Shown in pieces: positions 1 to 8,250 of a stretch of DNA of 15,602 nt. The notes beneath the pieces are model-generated. The model was not told where the DNA came from. It saw only the letters and a list, made by a program, of their open reading frames with translations, and did not search any database. Source of the DNA: Candidatus Latescibacterota bacterium (GTDB lineage: Bacteria > Latescibacterota > UBA2968 > UBA8231); NCBI GenBank assembly GCA_021295675.1, contig JAGWBY010000007.1, forward strand, positions 1 through 15,602. Reading direction: 5' to 3'. Numbering within the stretch: the stretch's first letter is position 1; each line of letters begins with the position of its first letter. The position numbers and the translations under genes were made by a program.

Positions 1-31
1 TGTCCGAGCTTCTATAACGTAGGAGAATCTC

Positions 32-1022
32 ATGCGCGAAACACCCAAGGTGATCATCAGCGGCTTTGCCGACGAGGGACCGGAGGACAAAAAGGCCGAA
101 GCCCAGCTAGCCATGCTCGCGACGCTGGGCATGGCGCACTACAGCTTGCGCTTTGTGGACGTAGGGCAGGGCGTCAAAAATGTGATGCAGCTAACGCAAC
201 CTGAGATAGCGCGGCTGCGCCAATTGCACGGCGAATTCGGGATTGCCGTGGCCTCAATCGGCTCGCCGATTGGCAAGGTCAAGCTGCTCGATGTGGAAGA
301 CGGCTCGGCCAATGCCTACATCCCGTTTGATCAATACTTGCAACAGGACGTGCAGCGGGCCGTGGATCTGGCCGGCGAGTTTGAGACGCGGCTGATTCGC
401 GGATTCTCGTTTTACCATCCTCAAGGCGAGGATCCAGCCGGTTACTTGGAGCCGGCGGCCGAGCGGCTGGCGCAAATCGCCGAGGTTTGCAGCCGGGGCG
501 GGACCATTTTCGGCCTAGAGGTCGAAGCCAATCTCGTCGGCCAGAACGGGCGGCTCCTGCAGAAGCTCTACGAGATGGTGGACCACCCCCACCTGTGCCT
601 GATTTTCGACGGCGGCAATCTGTCGAGCCAAAACTTCACCCCGGTCGAAACCCTAGCCGAGTATCACGCGGATGCACATCAAGGACTATAAGATCGACCC
701 GGCTCTTCAATGGGAGGGCGTCGTAGATGAGGAGCGGCTGAAAAACTTTGTGCCCGCCGACCGCGGCGACTCCGCGCACGAGGCCATATTGCGCGACTTC
801 CGCACCCGCATCCCGGCCCTAGAGCACGAGTTGAAGCAGAAGGGGGTCCCCGGCGTATTCCTCGACCTAGAGCCACACCTAAAGGGCGGCGGGCAGTTCG
901 GTGGCTTCAGCGGCATCGATGGATTTGGGGTCGCGCTGCGGGCGCTGCTCAACCTACTCGACTACGTGGGCATCGGCTACGCGCTGACGGACTACGAGGC
1001 CATCGCCCGGCAGCGGGACTAG
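32..1022 (+). pseudogene. Sugar phosphate isomerase/epimerase (xylose isomerase-like TIM barrel), frameshifted
   Basis: The gene is read in two frames: 32 to about 671, then about 669 to 1022. Together they give a xylose-isomerase-like TIM barrel of roughly 330 residues. The likely metal ligands are visible: Glu in GLEVEAN (near residue 163-165), Asp in IFDGGN (D193), His in MHIKDYK and Glu in FLDLEPH, the last two in the second frame. AGGAG at 21-25, six bases before the ATG, supports the start. The break lies after AEYHA; relatives, as I recall them, have a short linker (like MKPGLG) before the MHIKDY strand, so about 20 bp seems lost rather than one base inserted. It converges with the enolase-family gene, their stop codons overlapping in CTAG at 1019-1022. 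Such enzymes interconvert keto sugars or their phosphates; the substrate is not predictable. Either a real pseudogene or an assembly error. Confidence 0.85.
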
Positions 1023-2228
1023 CGCCCTTGCGCCAACAGAGCCTCGTGCCGCTTTTGGAAGGCCGCGCTGTTGTCGTCCTCAATCACCTCTAAATCGACG
1101 CCTTGCTCAAAGCCGGGGATGTTGCCAGCGTAGAAGGCCTGCTGATAGTGGGTTTCAGCAGTAAATTCCCACTCCCGCTCTTTGCCGTCACCCGGCCAGT
1201 ACACGCGAAGAATGCGCTTTTGGGCCATGTAGCGGTGTGTGGGCGTCGGCTCTGCGGGATCCACCCGGTACTTGGCAATCGCCTCTTCATCCACCGAGAC
1301 GCCCAAGCCGGGCGCGTCTGGAACCGGCATATAGCCGTCGCGAACCTCAATAGGCTCTTGCAACAAATCGTCCTCCCACAACTCGTGGCAGGTGATATAG
1401 GGCAGTTGGGCGTGCGAGAGCACCGAGCCGAGGTGCGCCGCATAAGTAGTGGTCAAGCCAGCACCGACGAGCTGGAGCCAAAAGGGCTTGTTTTGGGCGG
1501 CCGCTAAGGTTCCCGTCCGCCGGGTATCGGTCGCGCCGCCGCCGATGACGAAGCCGTCGCAGCAGTCGTTGCGCAGATATTGGTCTTGATAGTGCTCGAC
1601 AATGGGTTTGCGCACCCGCTCGCGCAAAATCCGCGCCCCATCTACGTCCGTATGCAGGTAAAACGGACTTTCGTACATGCCGACATTGGGATTTTCGTCG
1701 AGCTTTTGCAGGATGATTTCGGCCTTGGCTTGGTTGAGCAAGAAGCCGTTGAAGTCAACGTCGAATTTGTAGTCGGCCGGAACTACCTTGGCGACCGCAT
1801 CGGTTTGGGCGATGATGTCGCGCCAAGGGCGGGCCTTCATCTTAATACAGGTGTACCCGCGCCTTAGCGATTCCTCGGCCTCGGCGACCCAGTCTTGGGG
1901 CGGCATATCTATGTCCCACCAAGATATGGGGCAGCGGTCGCGCGTGTACGGGCACGCCGTTGTCTTGGCCCACTAGGTCGAGGCAGGCGACTTGAGGCCC
2001 AAAACCAATATCGTCGCGGTTTATCAGGCTGGCCGGGTTTTGCCCGACGAGGCCATCGACCGATGGCTGGCCGTGGTTATCGGCCCAGCCCACGAGGCCG
2101 TTATCCGTCTCTAGGCGCACCACCCACACGCGCTCGTCGTGAGTCGAGGCGCGCTGCATGGCGCGGGTGACGTGATCGGCGTAGAAGGGAATGTTGAGGG
2201 CAATGGCTTCGGCGTGGGTGATCTTCAT
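1019..2228 (-). pseudogene. Enolase superfamily (mandelate racemase/muconate lactonizing type), frameshifted
   Basis: Read from 2228 downward, the first frame gives the capping domain (MKITHAEAIALNIPF, then the DNGLVGWADN strand). The second frame gives the barrel: KMK in CIKMKARPW (the KxK acid/base motif), FDVDFNG and MYESPF (metal ligands), then EHYQD. The start at 2228 is set by GGAGG at 2234-2238 with a 5-base spacer; an upstream in-frame start at 2276 lacks this. Around 1930-1945 the frame changes: the upstream frame ends near VPVHA and the downstream frame is good from RDRCPISWWDIDMPP. Relatives have a LLGG-like loop between these points, so about 20 bp is probably missing. The family dehydrates or racemises acid sugars; the neighbouring isomerase fits a sugar-acid route, but the substrate is unknown. 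Everything other than the junction looks well conserved. Confidence 0.85.
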
Positions 2229-2341
2229 GAGGTCCTCCGAGGATGATGGGGTCACGTATTGATGGACAGAAGACACGCAAAAATTCGCCTAGGAGCAACC
2301 GTTAATTTAATCTAAGTGATGTTACGCACAGACCTAGGTAT

Positions 2342-2432
2342 GAGATGCTTCGGCTTCGCTCAGCATGACAGGTGCTGGTACGCGGCTTCCCGGTGTCATG
2401 CTGAGCGGAGCGCAGCGGAGTCGAAGCATCTC
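2342..2432. repeat. Imperfect inverted repeat (REP-like palindrome)
   Basis: The left arm 2342-2370 begins gagatgcttcg and ends cagcatgaca. The right arm 2394-2432 is its reverse complement, starting tgtcatgctgagcg and ending cgaagcatctc, with about 10 extra bases (cgcagcggag-like) in the middle. The arms are separated by 23 bp. It sits in the 255-bp divergent region between the enolase-family gene and the carboxypeptidase. Similar TGTCATnCTGAGCG...GAAGnATCT palindromes are, from memory, scattered through many uncultivated bacterial genomes. Read as protein it gives a spurious HAERSAAESKHL peptide, so it must not be included in the carboxypeptidase. It could act as a transcript-end or structural element; no function is shown here. 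Confidence 0.8.
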
Positions 2433-2483
2433 TGCCCACAGGTTCCGACAATTCGTACGATGCGTAACGTCAATTGCAACGCC

Positions 2484-3959
2484 ATGAGCAGAACGTATGA
2501 AACCTTTGTAGAACGCCTCCACGAGCTGGCCGACCTAAGCCACGCGCAGGGGCTGATGAGCTGGGATCAAGAGACCTATATGCCGCCACGAGGCGCGGCC
2601 ATGCGGGCCAGAGCGATGGGGACCTTGGCTGGTCTGTACCACGAGCGGCTCACTGCACCGGAATTGGTCGCGCTCGTAGCAAACCTCAGAGACGCCGAAC
2701 TAACAGGCGACGCGGCCGTCAACGTCCGCGAAATCGACCGCCAGCAGAGCCGGTCGCTCAAGCTCCCCAAGGAGCTAGTCGTCGAGCTGAGCCAGACCGA
2801 ATCCTTGGGGCACGAGGCTTGGGTCGAGGCGCGCAAAAAGTCGGACTTCGCCCTCTTCCAGCCTTGGCTGGAGAAAATAGTCGCGCTCAAAAAGGAAGTG
2901 GCCGAGCGGGTCGGCTACGAAGGCGCGATGTACAACGCGCTGCTCGACGAGTACGAGCCTTATGCGCGAGCCGAGGAAATCGCCCCGGTCTTTGCCCAAC
3001 TCAAAGCGCAACTCGTGCCGCTAGTCGAACAAATCGCCGCCACCGGAAAGTACCCGGCGCGAGGCGTGCTCGACCAAGAATACCCCATCGAGCAACAGGA
3101 GCAGTTAGGACAGCAGGTGTTAGCGGACGTGGGCTTTGACATGGAGGCCGGGCGGCTCGACTTGGCGGTACATCCGTTTTGCGCGGGCACGTCCCGCGAC
3201 GACGTGCGGCTGACGACGCGCTACAGCGCCGATTGGCTGCCCGGCTCGCGGCACGGGCTGTACGAACAGGGCCTACCCGCCGATGCCAGCGGCACCCCAG
3301 CCGGCGAGAGCATTTCGCTGGGGATTCACGAGTCGCAATCGCGGCTGTGGGAGAACATGGTCGGCCGCAGCAAAGCCTTCTGGACTCACTACCTGCCCAA
3401 GCTACGAGCGCTCTTTGCCCAGCAACTCAGCGCTGTCGATCTAGACGCCTTTTACGCGGCAGTCAATCAAGTCGAGCCGTCGCTGATTCGGGTCGAAGCC
3501 GACGAGGTGACGTACAACCTCCACATCTTGCTGCGTTTTGAACTGGAGTGCGACTTGATCGAAGGGAGAGTTGCCGTGGCGGAGTTGCCCGCGGCGTGGA
3601 ACGAGCGGATGGAGCAATACTTGGGCATCCGTCCGCCCGACGACGCCCTCGGCGTGCTCCAAGACACGCACTGGTCCTGCGGCCTGCTGGGCTATTTCCC
3701 AACCTACACACTGGGCAATCTGTACGCAGCCCAGTTCTTTCACCAAGCCCATCAGGACTTACCCGACCTTGAAGAACAGATCACGCAGGGCGAACTCAGG
3801 CCGCTCAAGACTTGGCTCAACGAGAAAATCCACGCGCGCGGCTCACGGGCAACGGCTAGCGAATTGGTCGAGGAGGTGACGGGCGCGAAGCTGAGTGCCG
3901 ATTACTTCATCGACTACTTGTGGGAGAAGTTCGGATCGCTCTACGGCCTCAGCCGATGA
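2484..3959 (+). CDS. M32 family metallocarboxypeptidase (Taq-type), active-site deletion
   Basis: This 491-residue protein matches M32 carboxypeptidases over its full length: SWDQETYMPPRGA near residues 26-38, HPFCAGTSRDDVRLTTRY near 230-247, YEQGLPAD, and IHESQSRLWENMVGRS from about residue 281, which holds the third metal ligand. M32 enzymes cut single residues from peptide C-termini using HExxH. Here WLPGS (251-255) runs straight into RHGLYEQG (256-263): only the second His (H257) remains, and the first His and Glu are missing. About 8 residues (24 bp) would restore the usual length near 500. The reading frame is kept. The start at 2484 follows the family N-terminus; an in-frame ATG at 2460 is possible, while the longer frame from 2316 runs through the inverted repeat and is rejected. 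No strong Shine-Dalgarno is seen. As written it should be catalytically inactive. Its 3' end overlaps the convergent dipeptidase by 11 bp. Confidence 0.9.
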   Translation: MSRTYETFVERLHELADLSHAQGLMSWDQETYMPPRGAAMRARAMGTLAGLYHERLTAPELVALVANLRDAELTGDAAVNVREIDRQQSRSLKLPKELVVELSQTESLGHEAWVEARKKSDFALFQPWLEKIVALKKEVAERVGYEGAMYNALLDEYEPYARAEEIAPVFAQLKAQLVPLVEQIAATGKYPARGVLDQEYPIEQQEQLGQQVLADVGFDMEAGRLDLAVHPFCAGTSRDDVRLTTRYSADWLPGSRHGLYEQGLPADASGTPAGESISLGIHESQSRLWENMVGRSKAFWTHYLPKLRALFAQQLSAVDLDAFYAAVNQVEPSLIRVEADEVTYNLHILLRFELECDLIEGRVAVAELPAAWNERMEQYLGIRPPDDALGVLQDTHWSCGLLGYFPTYTLGNLYAAQFFHQAHQDLPDLEEQITQGELRPLKTWLNEKIHARGSRATASELVEEVTGAKLSADYFIDYLWEKFGSLYGLSR

Positions 3960-4927
3960 CCTGTTGCAGGAACCGCAGTTGGTTGGCGCCGAGGATCTTG
4001 CGGACATCGGCCTCGCCGCAATGTCCGGGAGGCAGGTCGCATCTTCCAAGAGCAAGCCGCCGCCGTCAAAATCCGATCCCAAGCCGACGTGGTCGATGCC
4101 AGCGACGGCGACCGCGTGTTCAATGTGGTCGAGCAGGCCGCGGAAGGTGGGGTTGTGCGCATCGATAAAGTCCGGGACAAACGTGATGGCCACGACTCCG
4201 CCCTTTTCGGCGAGGGCGCGCAACTGCTCGTCGCGGAGGTTGCGCGGGTGGTCGCAGAGGGCGCGGCAGCAGCTATGGGTGGCCATAAAGGGAGCTTGGG
4301 CCGCTTGGGCCACGTCCCAAAAGCCCGGTTCGTTGAGATGAGAGACATCGACGACCACGCCCAACTCGTTCATCTGCGCCAGTAGCTGGCGGCCAAAGCC
4401 GGTCAGACCGCTGCCCCCCTCGACTTCGCAGCCGTCTCCGGCCCAAGAGCGGGTGCTGTGGGTGAGGGTCATGGCGCGGACGCCCAGTTGGTAGAGTAAC
4501 GGCAGGACGTGGGGGCTTTTCTCCAGCGCATCGCTGTTTTCCACTGCCAGTATGGCCGCCAGGCGGCCCTCGGCGCGGGCGCGCTCAATGTCAGCCGCAC
4601 AGCGCGCCACAGCAATACCCTCGCTGTGCTCTTCCACTTCCTGCAAAAAATGGCCCAAGGCATCCATGCAGTAGAGCAAGTGATTGCCCCAAGGACGGGT
4701 GCAATCAACGGCGAAAAACGCCGCGTCCAGCCCGCCTTCGCGCGCCTTGGGCAAGTCGAGCTGAACGCCGTCGTCCGGCGACTGGTACTGGCGCAAATAA
4801 GCGACAGCCCCGTCGCCTGTGTGCCGTCGATGGACATCCCCCGACGGATCAGAGCGACGATGCTGTCGTTGTGCGAGTCGACGACCAAGGAGTCTTGGTG
4901 CAGGCGGAGGGCAGTCTGTTCGTCCAT
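3949..4927 (-). pseudogene. Membrane dipeptidase-type (M19) zinc dipeptidase, two frame breaks
   Basis: Third gene of the minus-strand operon, starting 4 bp after the oxidoreductase stop. The first frame gives SLVVDSHNDSIVALIRRG, containing the HxD zinc pair. Near 4800-4820 the frame changes, after GMSIDGTQ and before AYLRQYQSPDD. The second frame has QLDLPKAREGGLDAAFF, LAVENSDALE (bridging Glu), VVVDVSHLNEPGF, MATHSCCRALCDHPRNLRDEQ (two zinc His) and GLGSDFDGGG, so all expected metal ligands exist across the pieces. A second break at about 3997-4010 separates CLPDIA from EADVRKILGANQ, where relatives have a further loop; the repaired end is a TGA at 3949-3951. Both breaks need net losses of 1 modulo 3. 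The enzyme would hydrolyse dipeptides. An upstream start at 4954 is possible but overlaps the preceding gene. As sequenced no full-length product is made. Confidence 0.85.
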
Positions 4928-4931
4928 TGTT

Positions 4932-5921
4932 TTATTCAGCCATGTACTCGTCAAAGTCGATCACAACGCCTTGCTCCGACGAGGCTCCCAAGGCATTGAT
5001 CAGGCCCACCGTGGCTAGGTTGCGTGGGCCAGAGAAGGACGGCTCCACGCCGTCGAGCACGTAGTCGCGAAAGCCGTCTAACAGGACTTCCTCGGGGTGA
5101 GGGTTTTCGTCCATCGGTATGATCTCGTCTGCATCGGCCCCAGCCCGCCGGAGCGCCAAGCCGCCGGAGACTTCTTCGACCGTACCCTTCTCGCAGTCCA
5201 GCCGCCAGCTTGAGCCGCCTTTGTGGGTGGCGAAGGTGCATTGGAAATTGAACGTGGTGCCGTTGTGGAACTCAATCCAGCCGTCGATGGCCGCGCCGCC
5301 GCTGTATGGACTCCAAGGCGGGTTGAAGCTGTTGCAGAAGAGCCGTTTGGGCTCGGAGTCGAGCAGGTGGCGCAACTGGTCAAAGTCGTGGATGCCGCGT
5401 TCCCACAAATAGGCGTGTTGGTCTGCGCCCGAATGATGCACCCGCGGGCGCCAGCCGTATTTGGTCATCAGGCCAAAGGAAGGCCGGCCCAATTCGCCGC
5501 TTTGCAGCAGGCGGCGGATAGTTAAGACCGGCGGATAGTAGCGGGCGTTTTGGGTGACGGCGACCTTGAGGCCGCGCTCGGTTGCCTCGGCGACGATTTG
5601 CCGCGCTTGGTCGAGGTCTTTGGTGAAAGGCTTTTCGACCAGCACGTGCTTGCCAGCGCGGACTGCTTCCAAGCACTGACCGGCGTGCAGGTCGGGCGGC
5701 GTAATGACCACCACGGCGTCCGCATCAACGGCTTGCAGGGCGTCGGCCGGCGTAGAAAAACACGCCTCTTCGCCTAGGCCGGTAGTCTCCCGCGCCGTAG
5801 CGAGGTTTTCCTCGTTAACATCGACTAAGGCGACGGCTTCGAAATCAGTGCGGTCGCGGAAGCGGTTCAGGGGCCAGCGGCCGCGGCCACCCGCTCCTAC
5901 GTGGATCGTGCGAATAGTCAT
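4932..5921 (-). CDS. Gfo/Idh/MocA family NAD(P)-dependent oxidoreductase
   Basis: This 329-residue protein has the N-terminal Rossmann fold (HVGAGGRGRW, residues 7-15), a middle strand with VVITPPDLHAGQC, the family EKP signature (VLVEKPFTKDL, E96-P98), and a C-terminal alpha/beta domain with WERGIHDFDQLRHLL, the usual G-x-H-D catalytic region. Members oxidise or reduce sugars, inositols and other polyols with NAD(P); the substrate here is not predictable. It overlaps the upstream aminopeptidase by 4 bp (ATGA at 5921-5918), which fixes the start and implies translational coupling. A longer in-frame extension to 6260 would lie entirely within the aminopeptidase gene and is rejected. No lesion is visible. 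A sugar-type dehydrogenase between two peptidases is an unusual operon composition. Confidence 0.9.
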   Translation of the reverse strand: MTIRTIHVGAGGRGRWPLNRFRDRTDFEAVALVDVNEENLATARETTGLGEEACFSTPADALQAVDADAVVVITPPDLHAGQCLEAVRAGKHVLVEKPFTKDLDQARQIVAEATERGLKVAVTQNARYYPPVLTIRRLLQSGELGRPSFGLMTKYGWRPRVHHSGADQHAYLWERGIHDFDQLRHLLDSEPKRLFCNSFNPPWSPYSGGAAIDGWIEFHNGTTFNFQCTFATHKGGSSWRLDCEKGTVEEVSGGLALRRAGADADEIIPMDENPHPEEVLLDGFRDYVLDGVEPSFSGPRNLATVGLINALGASSEQGVVIDFDEYMAE

Positions 5922-7387
5922 GATGAGCTGGTCAACAAGCGCACGCCGATACCGACGCCGCCTCGCGGCACGTAGGGTTTGGCTTTTGTGCACCAAGCAG
6001 TGCCGGCAATGTCGAGGTGCGCCCAGGAATAGTCGGCGAACTCGGCCAAAAGCGCCGCAGCCGTACTGGCACCGGCTGGCCGACCGCCAGAGTTTTTCAT
6101 ATCGGCGATGTCGCTGTCGATCTGGTCGCGGTACTCGGGCCACAGCGGCAAGCGCCAGAGCCGCTCGCCAGTCTGCTCCCCGGCGGCGAGCAGCCGATCC
6201 GCCAAGTTGTCGTCGTTGGCAAACAGGCCCGAAGCGTGGTGCCCCAGTGCAGTTACGCAAGCGCCGGTGAGGGTAGCCAGATCAACGACCGCGGCCGGCT
6301 CGTAGCGAGTGGCGTAGGCGAGGGCATCGGCCAAGACGAGGCGGCCTTCGGCATCTGTGCTGACGATTTCGATGGTCTTACCCGCAAGAGTGCGCAATAC
6401 ATCGTCGGGGCGGAAGGCGGTGCTGGAGGGCATGTTCTCAGCAGCGGCAATCAGGCCGACAACCCGCCGCTTGAGGCCGAGCGCGGCCACCGCCTGCATC
6501 GCGCCCAAGACGGCAGCAGCGCCGGACATGTCGGTTTTCATCGTGCGGATGCCCTCGACGCTCTTGAGCGAGAGGCCGCCGCTGTCGAAGGTGATACCCT
6601 TGCCGACAAACACCAGCGGATCACCCTTGCGGGGGCCGTGTTCGAGGACGATAAAACGCGGCTTGTTGGCACTGCCCTGACCAACGGCCACTAGGGCGTC
6701 CATGCCTAGCTCGGCCAAGCCCTTTGCGCTGAAGACCCGGCAGCGCAGATCGTGGGTTTTGGCCAAGCGGCGGGCCGTGCGGGCCAAGTAGGCCGGTGTA
6801 ACTTCGCCACCGGGGTGATTGACCAAGTCTCGGGCAAGACAAGTGGCCTCGGCGAGCACGCGGCCTCGGCGAACACCGCGCCGCGCCTCTTTGAGCTTAG
6901 TCGCGTCGAATTCTACGATGCACAGCTTGGCCAACGACTCTGATCGTGGACGCGAGCGGTACTCGTCAAAGCGATAGGCTGCCAACAACGAGGCTTCGGC
7001 CACCGCTTGCGCAGCCGGCTCGACGGGCAGGTTGCCTGCACCCGTGCCGTGCAGGATGGTGGCCGCGCTCTTGGCATCCAAGTGGCTGAGAGTACCGATG
7101 GCTGTACCAGCGGTGCGTCGCGCCCGTTCGAGGTCAAAGCCCTCCTGCTCGCCCAAGCCAACGACGAGGACGCGCGGCGCTGGAATCTGATCGTGCGTGT
7201 ACAGCAGCAAGGTTTGGCCGGCCTTGCCCTCAAAGTCGCCGAGGTCAATCGCCGCCGAGATTTGGCCGCCGAGGGCTTGGTCAACCGCACCTGTAGCCCC
7301 GCCGGGGCGCGCTCCGGCAAAGAGGTTGACCACGAGGACGTCCGCGTCCTGTTTTTGAATGGCTCCTTGAATTACTTTAATATCCAT
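5918..7387 (-). CDS. pepA: Leucyl aminopeptidase, peptidase family M17
   Basis: A full-length 489-residue M17 aminopeptidase, within the usual 480-505 range. The C-terminal catalytic domain carries the two-metal site: K263 and D268 in VGKGITFDSGG, D286 in MKTDMSG, D345 and E347 in STDAEGRL, with catalytic K275 and R349. NSGGRPAGAST and HLDIAGTAW are typical of the C-terminus. These cytosolic, usually hexameric enzymes remove N-terminal residues from peptides; some PepA homologues also bind DNA, which cannot be judged here. It is first in a minus-strand operon with the oxidoreductase and dipeptidase. The start at 7387 is the first Met giving the family N-terminus (MDIKVIQG). It is divergent from the histidine-phosphatase operon across 136 bp. 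No lesion seen. Confidence 0.95.
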   Translation of the reverse strand: MDIKVIQGAIQKQDADVLVVNLFAGARPGGATGAVDQALGGQISAAIDLGDFEGKAGQTLLLYTHDQIPAPRVLVVGLGEQEGFDLERARRTAGTAIGTLSHLDAKSAATILHGTGAGNLPVEPAAQAVAEASLLAAYRFDEYRSRPRSESLAKLCIVEFDATKLKEARRGVRRGRVLAEATCLARDLVNHPGGEVTPAYLARTARRLAKTHDLRCRVFSAKGLAELGMDALVAVGQGSANKPRFIVLEHGPRKGDPLVFVGKGITFDSGGLSLKSVEGIRTMKTDMSGAAAVLGAMQAVAALGLKRRVVGLIAAAENMPSSTAFRPDDVLRTLAGKTIEIVSTDAEGRLVLADALAYATRYEPAAVVDLATLTGACVTALGHHASGLFANDDNLADRLLAAGEQTGERLWRLPLWPEYRDQIDSDIADMKNSGGRPAGASTAAALLAEFADYSWAHLDIAGTAWCTKAKPYVPRGGVGIGVRLLTSSS

Positions 7388-7447
7388 ATCTGTTTACCCC
7401 GTTTGTTTGGCAACCTAGGCCAGCCCCCAAGTACTGTCAAGAATGCC

Positions 7448-7501
7448 ATGGACCTGTTTCTGATTCGTCACGCGAGCCACCAACAACGCGCTGATCGATA
7501 A
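7448..7501 (+). pseudogene. 5' remnant of a second histidine-phosphatase gene
   Basis: The 57 bases from 7448 align with the first 57-60 bases of the intact gene starting at 7524. Seven of the first eight codons encode the same residues (MDLFLIRH), with differences mainly at third positions (ctg/cta, att/atc, cac/cat, aac/aat). About 2 bases are missing after RH, so translation drifts and stops at 7499-7501 after 17 codons. Mostly silent differences imply that this was a diverged paralogous gene under selection before truncation, not a recent slip. With the frame restored it would read on through NNALID and continue in frame into the intact gene. It might still be translated as a short leader peptide; no good Shine-Dalgarno precedes it. 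Confidence 0.7.
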
Positions 7502-7523
7502 CCATATTACTTTTGAGGATGCT

Positions 7524-8237
7524 ATGGACCTATTTCTGATCCGTCATGGCGAGTCTGCCAACAATGCGCTGACCGATATTAGCCAGCGCGTCGCCGATCC
7601 CGAATTGACCGCTAAGGGCCGAGTACAGGCCGAGCGGGTGGCCGCGTATCTAGCAGAGGGGTTGCATCTCGCCCCGGCCGAGCGTGAAGAGGATCGGCCC
7701 TTTTTTGATCGGCTTTATTGCAGTGCCATGATTCGCGCCCTGCACACGGCGCAAGCGATCGAACAGGCAATGGAATCGAAGTCGGAGATCTGGGTAGCGA
7801 TTCACGAGATGGGCGGCATTTACCTCGACCACGGCGGCGAGCGGGGAACCGTTGGCTATCCCGGCCTGACGCGGGCGGAAATTGCCGCGCGTTTTCCCAC
7901 TAGCGTCGCGCCGGCAGAAGTCGGCGAGGACGGATGGTGGGACGCGGGCATGGAAACGGAGCAGCAGGCCCAGCGCCGCGCTATAAACGTCGCCGCAGAT
8001 TTGCTAGCGCGGGCGGGGGAAGAGACGCGCGTCGGCTTGGTGACGCACGGCGGCTTTATAAGCTTGTTACTTTCGGCCTTGAGCTACCAAGCACTGGACG
8101 ACGGCTCTTATTACGGACACGAGAACACGGCCATCACCCGCATCGCGCTCGCGCCCAGCGACACGGTTATCAAATATATCAACCGCACCGAACACCTGCC
8201 CGACGAGTTGCAGCGACAGCGGCATCCAAGTGTGTAA
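7524..8237 (+). CDS. Histidine phosphatase superfamily protein (phosphoglycerate mutase-like)
   Basis: A 237-residue branch-1 histidine phosphatase. The phospho-acceptor is H8 in LIRHGES, Arg and Glu of the same motif are present, and the second catalytic His is H175 in LVTHGGF. FDRLYCSAMIRALHTAQAI is the usual second conserved block. Members dephosphorylate sugar phosphates, nucleotides or proteins, or act as phosphoglycerate mutases; the sequence does not decide. GAGG at 7515-7518 lies 5 bases upstream of the ATG and fixes the start. It is the first gene of a plus-strand operon, 13 bp before the GlcD-like gene, so removal of phosphate from a phosphorylated hydroxyacid (phosphoglycolate-like) feeding the oxidase is an attractive but unproven idea. 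Confidence 0.88.
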   Translation: MDLFLIRHGESANNALTDISQRVADPELTAKGRVQAERVAAYLAEGLHLAPAEREEDRPFFDRLYCSAMIRALHTAQAIEQAMESKSEIWVAIHEMGGIYLDHGGERGTVGYPGLTRAEIAARFPTSVAPAEVGEDGWWDAGMETEQQAQRRAINVAADLLARAGEETRVGLVTHGGFISLLLSALSYQALDDGSYYGHENTAITRIALAPSDTVIKYINRTEHLPDELQRQRHPSV

Positions 8238-8250
8238 AGGGCGCACCGCG

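Noticed and set aside
2316..2483. N-terminal extension of the M32 carboxypeptidase
   Set aside because: It is open but translates the inverted repeat; the family N-terminus begins at 2484 (or possibly 2460).
5922..6260. N-terminal extension of the Gfo/Idh/MocA gene
   Set aside because: It lies wholly inside the aminopeptidase gene in another frame, and the Rossmann motif begins correctly from 5921.
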